This document shows positions 35,424 to 44,848 of a stretch of DNA of 64,000 nucleotides, piece after piece. This DNA comes from Acidobacteriota bacterium (GTDB lineage Bacteria > Acidobacteriota > Thermoanaerobaculia > Multivoradales > J023), in NCBI GenBank assembly GCA_029263315.1, contig JAJCXR010000064.1, positions 97,155 through 161,154 of the forward strand. Direction: 5' to 3'. Made by a program: the position numbers and the translations under genes. The notes under the pieces are model-generated. The model made no database searches. It was not told where the DNA came from and saw only the letters and a list, made by a program, of their open reading frames with translations. Numbering within the stretch: the first letter of the stretch is position 1; every line of letters starts with the position of its first letter.

Positions 35424-36260
35424 ATGCAGTCATGGGCACGACGTCGTCTTGAGATCTCGCAGAGCTTCGAGCTCGGCATGCACTTGCGCCGCCGCGCCAA
35501 CAGCGCCGCCGGTGGCACCATCCTTTACATTCATGGCTTGGGAGAGTCCGGGCTCTGTTTCGAGTCGCTGATGACCGATCCCCGTTTGCAGGGCTGGAAT
35601 CATCTGGCGCCTGATCTTCCCGGCTACGGTAAGTCTTCTTGGTGTCCCGAGCCCCTCAGCTTGGAGGGATTCGCCGACCGTTTGAAGGATCTCTTGCCCT
35701 TGATCACCGATCAACGCATCGTCCTCGTCGGGCATTCCATGGGGGGAGTTATCGGAACGTTGCTCCTGGAATCGATGGCTGCCGAAGAGCGTACCCGCAT
35801 CGCCGCATTTGTCGATATCGAAGGCAATATCTCGATAGGCGATTGCGGTTTCAGCGCCAAGGCGGCCGGGCATTCCCTGGATGCTTGGTTGGACGGTGGT
35901 TACGAGAATCTGTTGATGCAGATTCAGCAGATGCAAGAAGATCCAGCCATCAATCGCGCCTACGGGGCCAGTGTGATGATGGGGGACCCAAGGGCTTTCC
36001 ACCTCAATAGCCGCGAGTTGGTGCGCCACTCGGCGCCGGAGGAACTGGCGCCGCGGTTGGCCGCCCTCGGCTTGCGGACCTTGTTCTGCTATGGCTCGCC
36101 GCGGGGCATGTGCAGCCGTTCCTTGGAGCTCCTACGGCTTTCCCAGGTGGAGACGCTGGGGGTAGATGAGGCGGGTCATTGGTTCTTTCTCGAACGCCAG
36201 GAGGCTTTTGTTGAACCATTTCTCGATTTTTTGCAGGGACTCGACGGTCCGGGATCATGA
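35424..36260 (+). CDS. Alpha/beta-fold hydrolase
   Basis: Protein of 278 aa with the oxyanion strand ILYIHGLGESG, nucleophile elbow VGHSMGGVIG (Ser) and a C-terminal VDEAGHWFFLE that supplies the His. Cytoplasmic, no signal peptide. Substrate unknown. The stop overlaps the ndh start, so the two are coupled. Confidence 0.85.
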   Translation: MQSWARRRLEISQSFELGMHLRRRANSAAGGTILYIHGLGESGLCFESLMTDPRLQGWNHLAPDLPGYGKSSWCPEPLSLEGFADRLKDLLPLITDQRIVLVGHSMGGVIGTLLLESMAAEERTRIAAFVDIEGNISIGDCGFSAKAAGHSLDAWLDGGYENLLMQIQQMQEDPAINRAYGASVMMGDPRAFHLNSRELVRHSAPEELAPRLAALGLRTLFCYGSPRGMCSRSLELLRLSQVETLGVDEAGHWFFLERQEAFVEPFLDFLQGLDGPGS

Positions 36261-37609
36261 TCGGCAGGCTCCACCACGTGGTGATTGTGGGCGGCGGTTT
36301 CGGCGGCCTCTGTGCCTGCCGTTCCTTGAAAAAGGCGCCGGTACGCATCACCTTGATCGACCGCCGCAACCATCACCTCTTTCAGCCGTTGCTGTATCAA
36401 GTGGCCACCGGTGGCCTGTCGCCGGCCAACATCGCCGCCCCCTTGCGTTCGCTGGTTGGCTCGCAAGCCAATACGTCAGTGCGTTTGGCCGAGGTGGTGG
36501 GGTTCGATCTCGACGCTCAACGGGTCTTCTTGCGCCGCGGGTCGCCCATCACCTATGACACGTTGATCGTCGCCAGCGGTTCCGACCAGAGTTATTTTGG
36601 CCATTCCCAATGGGCCGAGGTCGCTCCGGGCCTCAAGTCCATCGAGGACGCCACCCGCATCCGGAGGCGGGTGCTCCTCGCCTTCGAAATGGCCGAGCAG
36701 GCGACCGATCCCCAAACCATCCGTCGCCTGACCACCTTTGTGGTGGTGGGGGCGGGCCCCACCGGTGTCGAGTTGGCGGGCGCCCTGGCGGAGATTTCCC
36801 GCCGCACCTTGGCGGGGCAGTTCCACAACATCGACCCAGCCAAGGCACGGGTCCTGCTGGTGGAAGGGTCAGATCGTGTGCTACCCACCTTTACCGAGCC
36901 GTTGACGGAAAAGGCGCAACGCAGCCTAGAGAGGCTGGGAGTTGAGGTACTGACCGGTTGGATGGTGCGTCTGCTGGAGCCGGGCCGGGTAGAGATCGTA
37001 CAGCAGGGCGACGCGGACGAAGAAACCCGTCAGGTGATTACGGCGGAGAACATCTTCTGGGCGGCCGGTGTGGCGGCATCCCCCCTCGGGGGGGATCTGG
37101 CCAAGGGCAGCAACTGCGGCATCGATCGGGGGGGCCGCGTGGTGGTGGGGCCCGACTGTAGTCTGCGCGGTCGCCCCAACGTCTTTGCCATCGGCGATCT
37201 GGCCAATTGGGGTCACGATCTGGATCGTCCCCTGCCTGGGCTGGCGCCGGTGGCGATGCAACAGGGCCGCTACGTGGCCAAAGTGATCCGTCGCAGATTT
37301 CAGGGCAAGAGCACGCCTGAGTTCCGCTATTTTGATCGCGGCAACATGGCCACCATCGGCCGCCGCATGGCGGTGGGAGAGCTCGGCCGATTTCGTTTTT
37401 GGGGATTTCCTGCCTGGTTGGCTTGGCTCTTTGTCCATTTGATGTACCTGGCAGAGTTCGAAAATCGAGTGCTGGTGCTAGTGCAGTGGGGCTGGAATTA
37501 TTTTACCCGCAATCGCAGCGCCCGCTTGATCACCGCCGAGCCGGCCGACTACTCCACCGAGTCCGAGGGGCCCGACTGGGATGCTCTCGAAGCCAAGTGG
37601 AAGCGATAG
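36257..37609 (+). CDS. ndh: Type II NADH:quinone oxidoreductase
   Basis: Protein of 450 aa. FAD-binding VVIVGGGFGGLCACRSL at the N-terminus, NADH-binding VVVGAGPTGVELAGALAE in the middle, and VFAIGDLANW closing the flavin site. A C-terminal amphipathic to hydrophobic segment (WGFPAWLAWLFVHLMYLAEF) docks to the membrane. It passes electrons from NADH to quinone without pumping protons and would supply quinol to the respiratory complexes of this window. Its 3' end overlaps the convergent HDAC-like gene by 61 bases. Confidence 0.93.
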   Translation: MIGRLHHVVIVGGGFGGLCACRSLKKAPVRITLIDRRNHHLFQPLLYQVATGGLSPANIAAPLRSLVGSQANTSVRLAEVVGFDLDAQRVFLRRGSPITYDTLIVASGSDQSYFGHSQWAEVAPGLKSIEDATRIRRRVLLAFEMAEQATDPQTIRRLTTFVVVGAGPTGVELAGALAEISRRTLAGQFHNIDPAKARVLLVEGSDRVLPTFTEPLTEKAQRSLERLGVEVLTGWMVRLLEPGRVEIVQQGDADEETRQVITAENIFWAAGVAASPLGGDLAKGSNCGIDRGGRVVVGPDCSLRGRPNVFAIGDLANWGHDLDRPLPGLAPVAMQQGRYVAKVIRRRFQGKSTPEFRYFDRGNMATIGRRMAVGELGRFRFWGFPAWLAWLFVHLMYLAEFENRVLVLVQWGWNYFTRNRSARLITAEPADYSTESEGPDWDALEAKWKR

Positions 37610-39426
37610 TTTTTCTTCGGCGTATGGTCTTTCTGCCGTTGGTTGAGCTCTTGGCGTAGCCGCCGGCTGATCGGGAATACCATCGGCCTGGCCCGCCAGC
37701 GGTAGACCCCTCCGTCATCATTCAGCACTTGCCCACGGACGACGGCTCGGGTCGCCTCGGCCAACGGTAGGTCTTGTAGGGCCTGTTTCAGGGCCTCGTA
37801 CTGAGCATGGTCGTCCGGATCGATAAAATATGGGAGATGCTCACTGCTGTAACTGGCGATCAAGTAGTTGGACGGGACAAAGCTGAGCCCGTCGATCCCC
37901 AGGCGCTCGCAGGCCAGGCGCAGCACGGCGATGACGTCGGAGAACATTCCCAAACCCGGATGCTCTTGGCCGGGCAAGGGGCGGTGGTCGCCATGGAACT
38001 CGGCTCGCGGATTCTGCATCATCAACCATTCGACGGACAGGGTTTCGAAACCGGGTAAGGTGCGTCGATCCCGCAAGACGCGCAGCTCCGCCAGTAGCTC
38101 CTGTTGGTCCGCATCGCCGAAGAGGCGCAAGGCGTCACCGGCCGGGTCGTTGAGCTGTAGCTCGAGGGTTGGGTGCTGAAAATCCAGGTTGCGCAGCCGA
38201 TCGAGAAAGCCGCTGCGTTCGAGAAAGATCTCGATACCCGTCTTGGTGTAGAAACCCAGAAACCGGCTTTCGCGACGCACTCCCCATCCGGGCAAGAACA
38301 AATCTTCTTCCGTCAGCCCAAAATCGTTGCTCATGTCACCGCCGCTGAGCAGCCGGGGGTCGAGCAGACGGGAGATGAAGCGATAGCGTTTGAAGGTGAT
38401 TTCGTCGGTGCTAGGGGGTTCGAGCACGGTTTTGCGAACCCGCAGATTGGCCAAGAACCGCGCCGAGTAGCGCCAGGCATCGGGGCTGTAACCCCCCGCC
38501 AGCAGGATCACCAAGGGGACGACCGACCCGCGCCGGTAGCTACGACAGAGCTGAAAGACCTGTTGGTCCCGTTGCAGCATGGCGGCGTCGCGGATTTTCC
38601 AGTTGCCGAGCTGATCGTCGCAGGCCACATCGCAGCCGGCGAGGTAGAGGACCAGCTTGGGTTTGAAGCGCTCGAAGAGGGGGGGGAGGTGCTCGGCAAT
38701 GGTCTGCAGGTAGGTGTCGTCGTCGACCCGATTACCCAGCTCGATGCTGGTGGATTCGACGGCCTCGGTATCTTGCCAGTGGCGTGCATGGATGGAGAAG
38801 GTGTGGACGCTGGAGTCGTCGGCGAAGATTTCGCGGGTGCCATTGCCGTCGTGCAAGTCGAGGTCGATCACCAGCACTCGACCCTTGAAACCCCGTCGCC
38901 GCTCATCGCGGATGGCGACGGCGATGTCGTTGAAGATACAAAAACCTTCGCCGTGGTCGGGGTGGGCGTGGTGAAATCCGCCTCCCAGATGGACCGCGAC
39001 GCCGCGACGTAAGGCGCGGCGGGTCGCCATCAAGGTGCCGCCGGTCTGTAGGCGCTGGTAGTCGACCATGCGGTCCACCTGCGACGGGGCCACCTCGAAC
39101 CCCATGATCCGTCCCAGCTGCTTTTCGTCTTGCAGGGCGTCGAGGTACTCGGGGGTGTGCACCATCGCCAGGGCTTTCATCCAAACCGGCTCCGGGCGGT
39201 GCACCGATTGCCGAAGCACAAATCCCTCAGAGGCTAAGAAGGCGAGGATGCGATCGGCCCGCAGGGGATCGACGGGCAGGTTGGGGAAGCCCGTGTTGTA
39301 GGCTTCGTGAAAGACCACTTGGTAGTCGGCCAGACCGATCCGGCGGAAGCTACGCCGTACGAAGCGGCGCAGGAAGCGAGGCGATAGGTGCTGACTCAAC
39401 GCAGTGTGACGCACGTGGCGCCCCAT
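37549..39426 (-). CDS. Histone-deacetylase-superfamily enzyme with uncharacterised C-terminal extension
   Basis: Protein of 625 aa. Residues about 30-360 form an arginase/deacetylase fold: GGGFHHAHPDHGEGFCIFND with the His pair, the zinc Asp-x-His in VIDLDLHDGNG, and AGCDVACDDQLG. Bacterial members remove acetyl groups from small amines or proteins. The last about 260 residues (LELQLNDPAGDALRL to MVFPISRRLRQEL) are an extra domain I do not recognise. It overlaps the Smr gene by 31 bases and ends inside ndh on the opposite strand. Confidence 0.85.
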   Translation of the reverse strand: MGRHVRHTALSQHLSPRFLRRFVRRSFRRIGLADYQVVFHEAYNTGFPNLPVDPLRADRILAFLASEGFVLRQSVHRPEPVWMKALAMVHTPEYLDALQDEKQLGRIMGFEVAPSQVDRMVDYQRLQTGGTLMATRRALRRGVAVHLGGGFHHAHPDHGEGFCIFNDIAVAIRDERRRGFKGRVLVIDLDLHDGNGTREIFADDSSVHTFSIHARHWQDTEAVESTSIELGNRVDDDTYLQTIAEHLPPLFERFKPKLVLYLAGCDVACDDQLGNWKIRDAAMLQRDQQVFQLCRSYRRGSVVPLVILLAGGYSPDAWRYSARFLANLRVRKTVLEPPSTDEITFKRYRFISRLLDPRLLSGGDMSNDFGLTEEDLFLPGWGVRRESRFLGFYTKTGIEIFLERSGFLDRLRNLDFQHPTLELQLNDPAGDALRLFGDADQQELLAELRVLRDRRTLPGFETLSVEWLMMQNPRAEFHGDHRPLPGQEHPGLGMFSDVIAVLRLACERLGIDGLSFVPSNYLIASYSSEHLPYFIDPDDHAQYEALKQALQDLPLAEATRAVVRGQVLNDDGGVYRWRARPMVFPISRRLRQELNQRQKDHTPKKNYRFHLASRASQSGPSDSVE

Positions 39427-39695
39427 CCACCGGCTTCCCCAGGTGGATCTCCGAAATCTGAGACCCGTTGATCCCGCTGCAGGATGGAGCGCACCATACG
39501 CCGTTGGGTGCCGGTCCCCTTGCCGTGGATGATGCGCAACCGGCGCAGCCCCTTGGCGTGGGCCAAATCGAGGTAATCCTTGACCAGGGTCTTGACCTCC
39601 CGGGGTGGGAAGGAGTGGAGGTCGAGCACGTCGGTGATCTCCATTTCGATCGCCTCTGGCTCGACCCAGGGATCCTCGTCGTCGACCGTGGGCAC
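39396..39695 (-). CDS. Stand-alone Smr-domain protein
   Basis: Protein of 99 aa consisting of one Smr domain: VLDLHSFPPREV and the catalytic-type IHGKGTGTQRRMVRSIL, with an acidic N-terminus. Smr domains bind or nick nucleic acid and in short proteins are linked to ribosome rescue or recombination. The GTG start shares its G with the stop of the upstream gene. Confidence 0.88.
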   Translation of the reverse strand: MPTVDDEDPWVEPEAIEMEITDVLDLHSFPPREVKTLVKDYLDLAHAKGLRRLRIIHGKGTGTQRRMVRSILQRDQRVSDFGDPPGEAGGWGATCVTLR

Positions 39696-42601
39696 TACTT
39701 GGACCCGAAGAGCTTCAGGAAGACGAGACGGGCGGAGATGCCGTCCGACGGCCCGTCGACGGCCTTGCCGATCTCAAAGTTGGCCAGCACTTGCCACGGC
39801 AGGGTGATCGTCCCCTGGAGGCCGATACCCGCCAGCAGCTCGTTGTCGAGCCCTGTGGTCTCATTGCTGGCCCATACCGCATCGCCTTCCAGCTCGATGC
39901 GGAAGACATCGGCGAAGTTGAGGCCATAGCTGAGGTGCAAGCCATTGGCTTCGTCGGCGCGCACCAGACCGCTGGGATAGCCGGCGACGGAGGAGTCACC
40001 GAAGATGCCGAAGTCATAGCTCGAGAAGCGGTCCAGGTCCTCACCGTTCAAGTGCTCCAGCTCGACTCCGAGCTTCATGAATTTCGGCAGCCACCAGGTC
40101 TTGGCGAAGGTGGCTTGCCAGCGGATGTAGTCCTCCTGTTCCTGGTCGAATTCAGGGTTGCCGGGAAGGCCCCAGAATTCCCAGTCGGAGCGTTGACTGA
40201 AGCTACCCGCCAACTGGAAGCGATATCCCGCACGGTTGTAACTGATCTCGGTTCGCAGCGTGTGGGTCAAGGTGTCTTGGGGCAGCACAAACCCCTCGGC
40301 GGTTTCGTCGTCAGTGTCGAAGGCGGTGAAGCCCGCGGAGTAGGTGAAATCCAGCTTGGCAAAATTGCCGAGGGGACGCCCCAGGAAGACCGCCAGGCGA
40401 CTGTTGCGGTTGCGCACCGCCTCTGCTGCCACTTCGACACCATCGCGATAGAGCTCGTCGCTGCCCTTGATGAAGAAGCCGAAGAGGTTGGCGCCGGTGT
40501 CCCATTTGCTGCCGAAGAGCCTGGGTTGGGCGATGTTCGCGGTCACCAGGGCACCGGCGAAGAAAATGTTGACCTGGCTACCGGTGCCACGCCAGTCGAG
40601 GGCCAGGTAGTTGATGCCCGCCAGGGGTAGGGGAAAGTCGAGGGACTCATCGTAGAAGGTGCCTCCGACCAGGAAGGTACGGGTGGTGTCGATCTCCTCC
40701 TGCACCACCCGCTCGCCGTCATCGTCCTTCACCAGATACCGCAGGCCTTGGTCGGTATCCCGCACCATGGTGGCGTCGGAATCAAGGGCCGCTTGACGGT
40801 TGATCTCAAAATCGGTGGGGTTGATGCGCACCGAGGCGACAGTGGTTTCGGTCTCGACCGGCACGGTGGCGTTGAGCAACGACAACAACTGTTGACCGAC
40901 CACCCTGGTTGGCAGGACGTAGCTGTCGGGAGACCATGGGGCCGGCGCTCCAACCCCGTTGAGGGGTTGGAAGGTCACCGTTTCTTCGTTGGACAGGACG
41001 TTGCCGTCGAGGCCCAACTGCAGCGTCCGGGTTTGCACGCGGGCGAAGATGTCGCGGTCGACCCAGACGGTCCCTTGGTACACGGAACGACCTTCGACGA
41101 CCTCGACGGGCTCGAAGTCCACCACCCAGCAGTCCCGTCCATTCACCTGGGCGGTGCCCCGCAGGCGGTAGTTGTATTCCTTGTCGAGGGAGATCTCCAC
41201 CGGTAGGGCGGCGGCCTTCTCCGGCTGGATGAGCGGAATCTCCGGCAGCTTCTTGCCTTTCCATTTGACACCATCGACATAGAGATCACGCCATACCCAG
41301 TCGAAGCTTTCGCCCTGGCGATAGAAGAAGTCACCTTCGAAAGAGGCTTCCAAGGAGGCTGCGCCGTTGCCCAACAGGAAACGTAAGTGCAGGGTATTGA
41401 CCGACTGATAGCTCTCGAGCTTACGTGCCTGGTCGTCTTCAAAGGCCTGCAGGCGGCGCAGGATCTCTTCCACCGGCATTTGACGCTGGTCTCGAATGTC
41501 GACCTGCTCTTCGATACCCTCGAGCTCGGCGGCGGTCATGCGCTCGAGACGCACCAAGACGACGGGGCCGGGTTTCTGGATCGGCAGGACGATGCCCTTT
41601 TCGGTGCGCCGTTGGCCGAAGACCGGTCCGTCCTCGCCGGTGCTCAAGTCGATGTTGGCGGGGCTGCGCAGTTGGCGATCCTCGAAGTAGAGCTCGAGCT
41701 CGTCGACGGGTTCCGGCGTCTCGGCGATGATGCGCAAGCCTAGGTCCGAGCCGCGAACGAAGGTCCAGGCGTTCTTCGGGCCCTGCGCCTGGGTGTAGGG
41801 GTCAAAGGAGAGATCGCCTTCGAATTCCCTGGCCAGGAGCTTGAGGGGCATCAGAGCCTCGGGGCTGGGGTTGGGCATATCGAAGAGGGTCACGGCGAAA
41901 CCGTCGACTGAATTCTCGGCGGCGCGGGCCAGACTACGGCTGGCCTGTTGGGGCCAGGGTAGGGCATCGAGCACCGCCGCCTTGCCGGGATCGAGCTCGG
42001 CGAGGAGGGTGCGGGCCGCCACCAAGGCCTCGCGATCGCCGGGCGCAAAAGCCACGCCGTCGATGTAAGCGGCCACTTCTTCGGCGTAGAGCTGGCGCAA
42101 GGCGCTGGCGTCGGGGGCCAGCGGACCCACCAGCACGCGGGCGTCAGGGCGGCCACCGGTGACCACCACGGCGGCACGTTTGAGCAGGAACGCCAGCTCG
42201 GTCGGTGTTGTGCCGTCGACCCGCCAGTCGATTTGGAAGTGGGCTTTCTCGCCGGCCCCATTGGCCAGGCGTGCGAGATCCTCGAGCTCCTTTTCGAAGG
42301 TCTCCAAGTGCTCGAGAATCGGCGACGGGGTGAGAAAACGTACCACCAGCCAAGGGGTGCCACCCGCTTGGCGCAGCGTCTCGAAATCCGCCGTCTGGGC
42401 GCTACCGTCGAGCTCCGTGGACCACGCCACATAGAGCCGCTGCTCACCTTCCAGGGCGGGCGGCGCGGTCAGCGAGGCGACGAAGGAGTCGACATCGGCG
42501 ATGCGGACTCCGGCACAGGGATTACAGGGCGGTGTGGCGGCCAAGACCGGCAGCGCCGCAAGGCAGAGGAACGCGAGTGCTGGAAGAACCTTATTTCTCA
42601 T
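39695..42601 (-). CDS. Large exported multidomain protein with predicted C-terminal beta-barrel
   Basis: Protein of 968 aa with a signal peptide (VLPALAFLCLAALPVLA) followed by CNPCAG. Residues about 20-280 have alternating beta/alpha segments like a TIM-barrel polysaccharide-active domain (VAWSTELDGSAQ, WLVVRFLTPSP). Residues about 390-580 resemble a LolA-like sorting fold (YNYRLRGTAQVNGRD, GTVWVDRDIFARVQTRTL). The last 300 residues show amphipathic strands with aromatic ends (LGRPLGNFAKLDFTYSAGF, YRFQLAGSFSQRSDWEF) as in outer-membrane barrels. The role may be lipid or polysaccharide export; family not recognised. Confidence 0.65.
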   Translation of the reverse strand: MRNKVLPALAFLCLAALPVLAATPPCNPCAGVRIADVDSFVASLTAPPALEGEQRLYVAWSTELDGSAQTADFETLRQAGGTPWLVVRFLTPSPILEHLETFEKELEDLARLANGAGEKAHFQIDWRVDGTTPTELAFLLKRAAVVVTGGRPDARVLVGPLAPDASALRQLYAEEVAAYIDGVAFAPGDREALVAARTLLAELDPGKAAVLDALPWPQQASRSLARAAENSVDGFAVTLFDMPNPSPEALMPLKLLAREFEGDLSFDPYTQAQGPKNAWTFVRGSDLGLRIIAETPEPVDELELYFEDRQLRSPANIDLSTGEDGPVFGQRRTEKGIVLPIQKPGPVVLVRLERMTAAELEGIEEQVDIRDQRQMPVEEILRRLQAFEDDQARKLESYQSVNTLHLRFLLGNGAASLEASFEGDFFYRQGESFDWVWRDLYVDGVKWKGKKLPEIPLIQPEKAAALPVEISLDKEYNYRLRGTAQVNGRDCWVVDFEPVEVVEGRSVYQGTVWVDRDIFARVQTRTLQLGLDGNVLSNEETVTFQPLNGVGAPAPWSPDSYVLPTRVVGQQLLSLLNATVPVETETTVASVRINPTDFEINRQAALDSDATMVRDTDQGLRYLVKDDDGERVVQEEIDTTRTFLVGGTFYDESLDFPLPLAGINYLALDWRGTGSQVNIFFAGALVTANIAQPRLFGSKWDTGANLFGFFIKGSDELYRDGVEVAAEAVRNRNSRLAVFLGRPLGNFAKLDFTYSAGFTAFDTDDETAEGFVLPQDTLTHTLRTEISYNRAGYRFQLAGSFSQRSDWEFWGLPGNPEFDQEQEDYIRWQATFAKTWWLPKFMKLGVELEHLNGEDLDRFSSYDFGIFGDSSVAGYPSGLVRADEANGLHLSYGLNFADVFRIELEGDAVWASNETTGLDNELLAGIGLQGTITLPWQVLANFEIGKAVDGPSDGISARLVFLKLFGSK

Positions 42602-42745
42602 GGCAAGAGCTTAGTCGCCCACTCCTGTGGTTGTCATCTGTTTGATCTTTTATACGCCCGGTGAGGAAAGTTGGACGCAGCGAGCTTCGACCCGCCGAAG
42701 AAAAGTACCGAGGTCGTCGGCCTCTGCGGTCTGCTAACAGGCCCC

Positions 42746-42766
42746 GTCGACGGGCGAGCCGTCGAC
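42746..42766 (-). terminator. Hairpin downstream of nhaC (terminator-like)
   Basis: Perfect 8-base stem GTCGACGG / CCGTCGAC with a 5-base loop, 22 bases past the nhaC stop on the minus strand. There is no T-tract, so termination is uncertain. Confidence 0.4.
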
Positions 42767-42788
42767 CGTCCCTCCGCCGAGCCGCTTC

Positions 42789-44726
42789 CTAGTCGCCGTC
42801 GGCGCCGTCGGCCATGGCCTCGGCGGGAATCTCATTCTCTTGGCCGCCGAAGCGCTGGAGGGCCCAGATTCCTCCGACGATGACCAGGACGCCGAGGCCC
42901 AGGGAAACCCACGGGCTCAGCCCACGGGCCGCCGGTATGGAGCCGACGAAGATGGCCAGCCCGCCGGCACAGAGGGCGTAGGGAATCTGCGTTCGAACGT
43001 GGGCGATATGGTCGCATCCCGAGGCCATGCTGGAAAGGATCGTGGTGTCCGAGATCGGTGAGCAGTGGTCCCCCCAGACGCTGCCGGTGAGCACCGAGGC
43101 GACGCTGGCCAGCATCCAAATGGTGTAGGGCTCGGAGGTGGGCTCAAAACCCGCGGCCAAGGACAGGCTGTGGCAAATGGGGATGACCAAGGGCTCGAGG
43201 ATGGCCATGGTGCCCCAGGAGCTGCCGGTGGCGAAGGCGATGGCCGCCGCCAGGATGAAGGTGAAGGCCGGCAACCAAGCCGGTGACATGGAGTCGCTGA
43301 CCTGAGCCACCATGTAGGGCGCGGTTTGCAGGCCGTCGCAGACGGCGCTCAGGGACCAAGCCATGGTCAGCACCATGAGGGCCATGAACATCGCCTTGCA
43401 GCCGGACACCATGGCGCCAATGCCTTCGCTGAGGGTGAGAATCCGCTGAAAGAGGGGTAGCAGTAGGGCCACCATGACCCCCGACAGGCTGGCCCACAGG
43501 AGCGCTTTGTAGCTGTCGGCGTTGTCGAGGACGAGGCGAATCCATTCGAGCCATCCGGCCTCACCCCGTTCGAGACCGGAGCTGCCGGTGAGGTAGAGAC
43601 CCACCACCGCCATCAGCGCCACCGTGGCGATGGGAAGCAGAGCGTTGCGGGCCCGCGTGACGGTGCCCTCCGCCGGCTCGACCTCATCGGAGGAATAGTC
43701 GGCGATGGGCTTGGCGTCGTCGTCCAGCACTTTGCCGGTATCGATGGTGCGGGCCTCAGCCCGTCGCATGGGACCGAAGTCCCGGCGCAGGCTGATCAAA
43801 GTCACCACCATCACCAGGGCGAAGACCGGGTAGAAGCGGTAGGGAATGCTGGCGACAAAAAAGGAGTAGGCGTCGTAGGGGATGTCCAGCTGTTTGAAGG
43901 CGTCGCCGATGAGGCCGATCTCGAAACCCACCCAGGTGGAGATCGGGAACAGGCAAACCACCGGTGCCGCCGTCGAGTCGACGATATAGGCCAGTTTCTC
44001 GCGGCTGATGCGCAGCCGATCGGTGATCGGCCGCATGGTCGGGCCGACGATCAAGGTATTGGCGTAGTCGTCGAAGAAGACCACCAATCCCATTGCCCAA
44101 GTGGCCAATTGACCACGTCGTCGATTGGTGGCGTAGGGCTTCAGCAACTCGACGATACCGTGGGTGCCGCCGCTCTTGGTCACCAGACCCACCATGCCCC
44201 CCAGTAGGGTCGTGAAGACGAGGATCGCGGCGTGGTCGGAATCCGCTAAGGCCGGCACGATGAAAGTGTCGACGGTGCGGCCGAAAGCCGCGAAGGGGTT
44301 CCAGCCATTGAGGATCAAGGCGCCGCTGAAAATACCGAGGAAGAGGGCCAGCAAGACATCGCGGAATAGCAAGGCCAGGGCGATGGCGATGATCGGCGGC
44401 ATGATCGAAAGCCATCCGGGCAAGGTATTGAAAGAGGTCGTCGCTTGCACGTTGGCGCTGCGTACGAGGACTTGGTGCGTGCCGCTGGTCAGCCGTACAT
44501 CGGTGATCTCGACCTCGTTGCTGCCCTTTTTCAGTCGGACGTTCTCAGCCACCCTCTCACCGTCGATGAGCACATCGGCGCGCAGTCCGGTGCTGCTGTG
44601 AATCGTCAGCTTGGGTGAGGTGCTGGAGACCGAGAAATGGGCCTCGACGGCGATATCGGGGGTGACGGCGAGGGCCGACTGCGGCAAGGCGAGCAGAAGG
44701 GCAACGAGCAGGAAAAGCTGACGCAT
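42789..44726 (-). CDS. nhaC: NhaC-family Na+/H+ antiporter with N-terminal exported beta domain
   Basis: Protein of 645 aa. A signal peptide (LFLLVALLLALPQSALA) and an about 80-residue beta domain (DIAVEAHFSVSS to TTSFNTLPGWL) precede a transporter of about 11-12 spans with FFDDYANTLIVGPTMRPI, GSSWGTMAILEPLVIP and VWGDHCSPISDTTILSS, diagnostic for the NhaC family. It exchanges sodium for protons across the inner membrane. The start at 44726 fits the signal peptide; the frame is open further upstream but overlaps recA. The extra N-terminal domain recalls an Ig-like PEGA module. Confidence 0.85.
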   Translation of the reverse strand: MRQLFLLVALLLALPQSALAVTPDIAVEAHFSVSSTSPKLTIHSSTGLRADVLIDGERVAENVRLKKGSNEVEITDVRLTSGTHQVLVRSANVQATTSFNTLPGWLSIMPPIIAIALALLFRDVLLALFLGIFSGALILNGWNPFAAFGRTVDTFIVPALADSDHAAILVFTTLLGGMVGLVTKSGGTHGIVELLKPYATNRRRGQLATWAMGLVVFFDDYANTLIVGPTMRPITDRLRISREKLAYIVDSTAAPVVCLFPISTWVGFEIGLIGDAFKQLDIPYDAYSFFVASIPYRFYPVFALVMVVTLISLRRDFGPMRRAEARTIDTGKVLDDDAKPIADYSSDEVEPAEGTVTRARNALLPIATVALMAVVGLYLTGSSGLERGEAGWLEWIRLVLDNADSYKALLWASLSGVMVALLLPLFQRILTLSEGIGAMVSGCKAMFMALMVLTMAWSLSAVCDGLQTAPYMVAQVSDSMSPAWLPAFTFILAAAIAFATGSSWGTMAILEPLVIPICHSLSLAAGFEPTSEPYTIWMLASVASVLTGSVWGDHCSPISDTTILSSMASGCDHIAHVRTQIPYALCAGGLAIFVGSIPAARGLSPWVSLGLGVLVIVGGIWALQRFGGQENEIPAEAMADGADGD

Positions 44727-44848
44727 CGATTCCTCGACAAAGGTCGGACGTGCCCTCCAGTGGGCGGCGACCGTTGGACGCTGGCGAGGGATGAAACGCT
44801 TGACCTGCCGACCCGCGGTGCGGGCCGGTCGAGTCGAGCGCCCCGATC

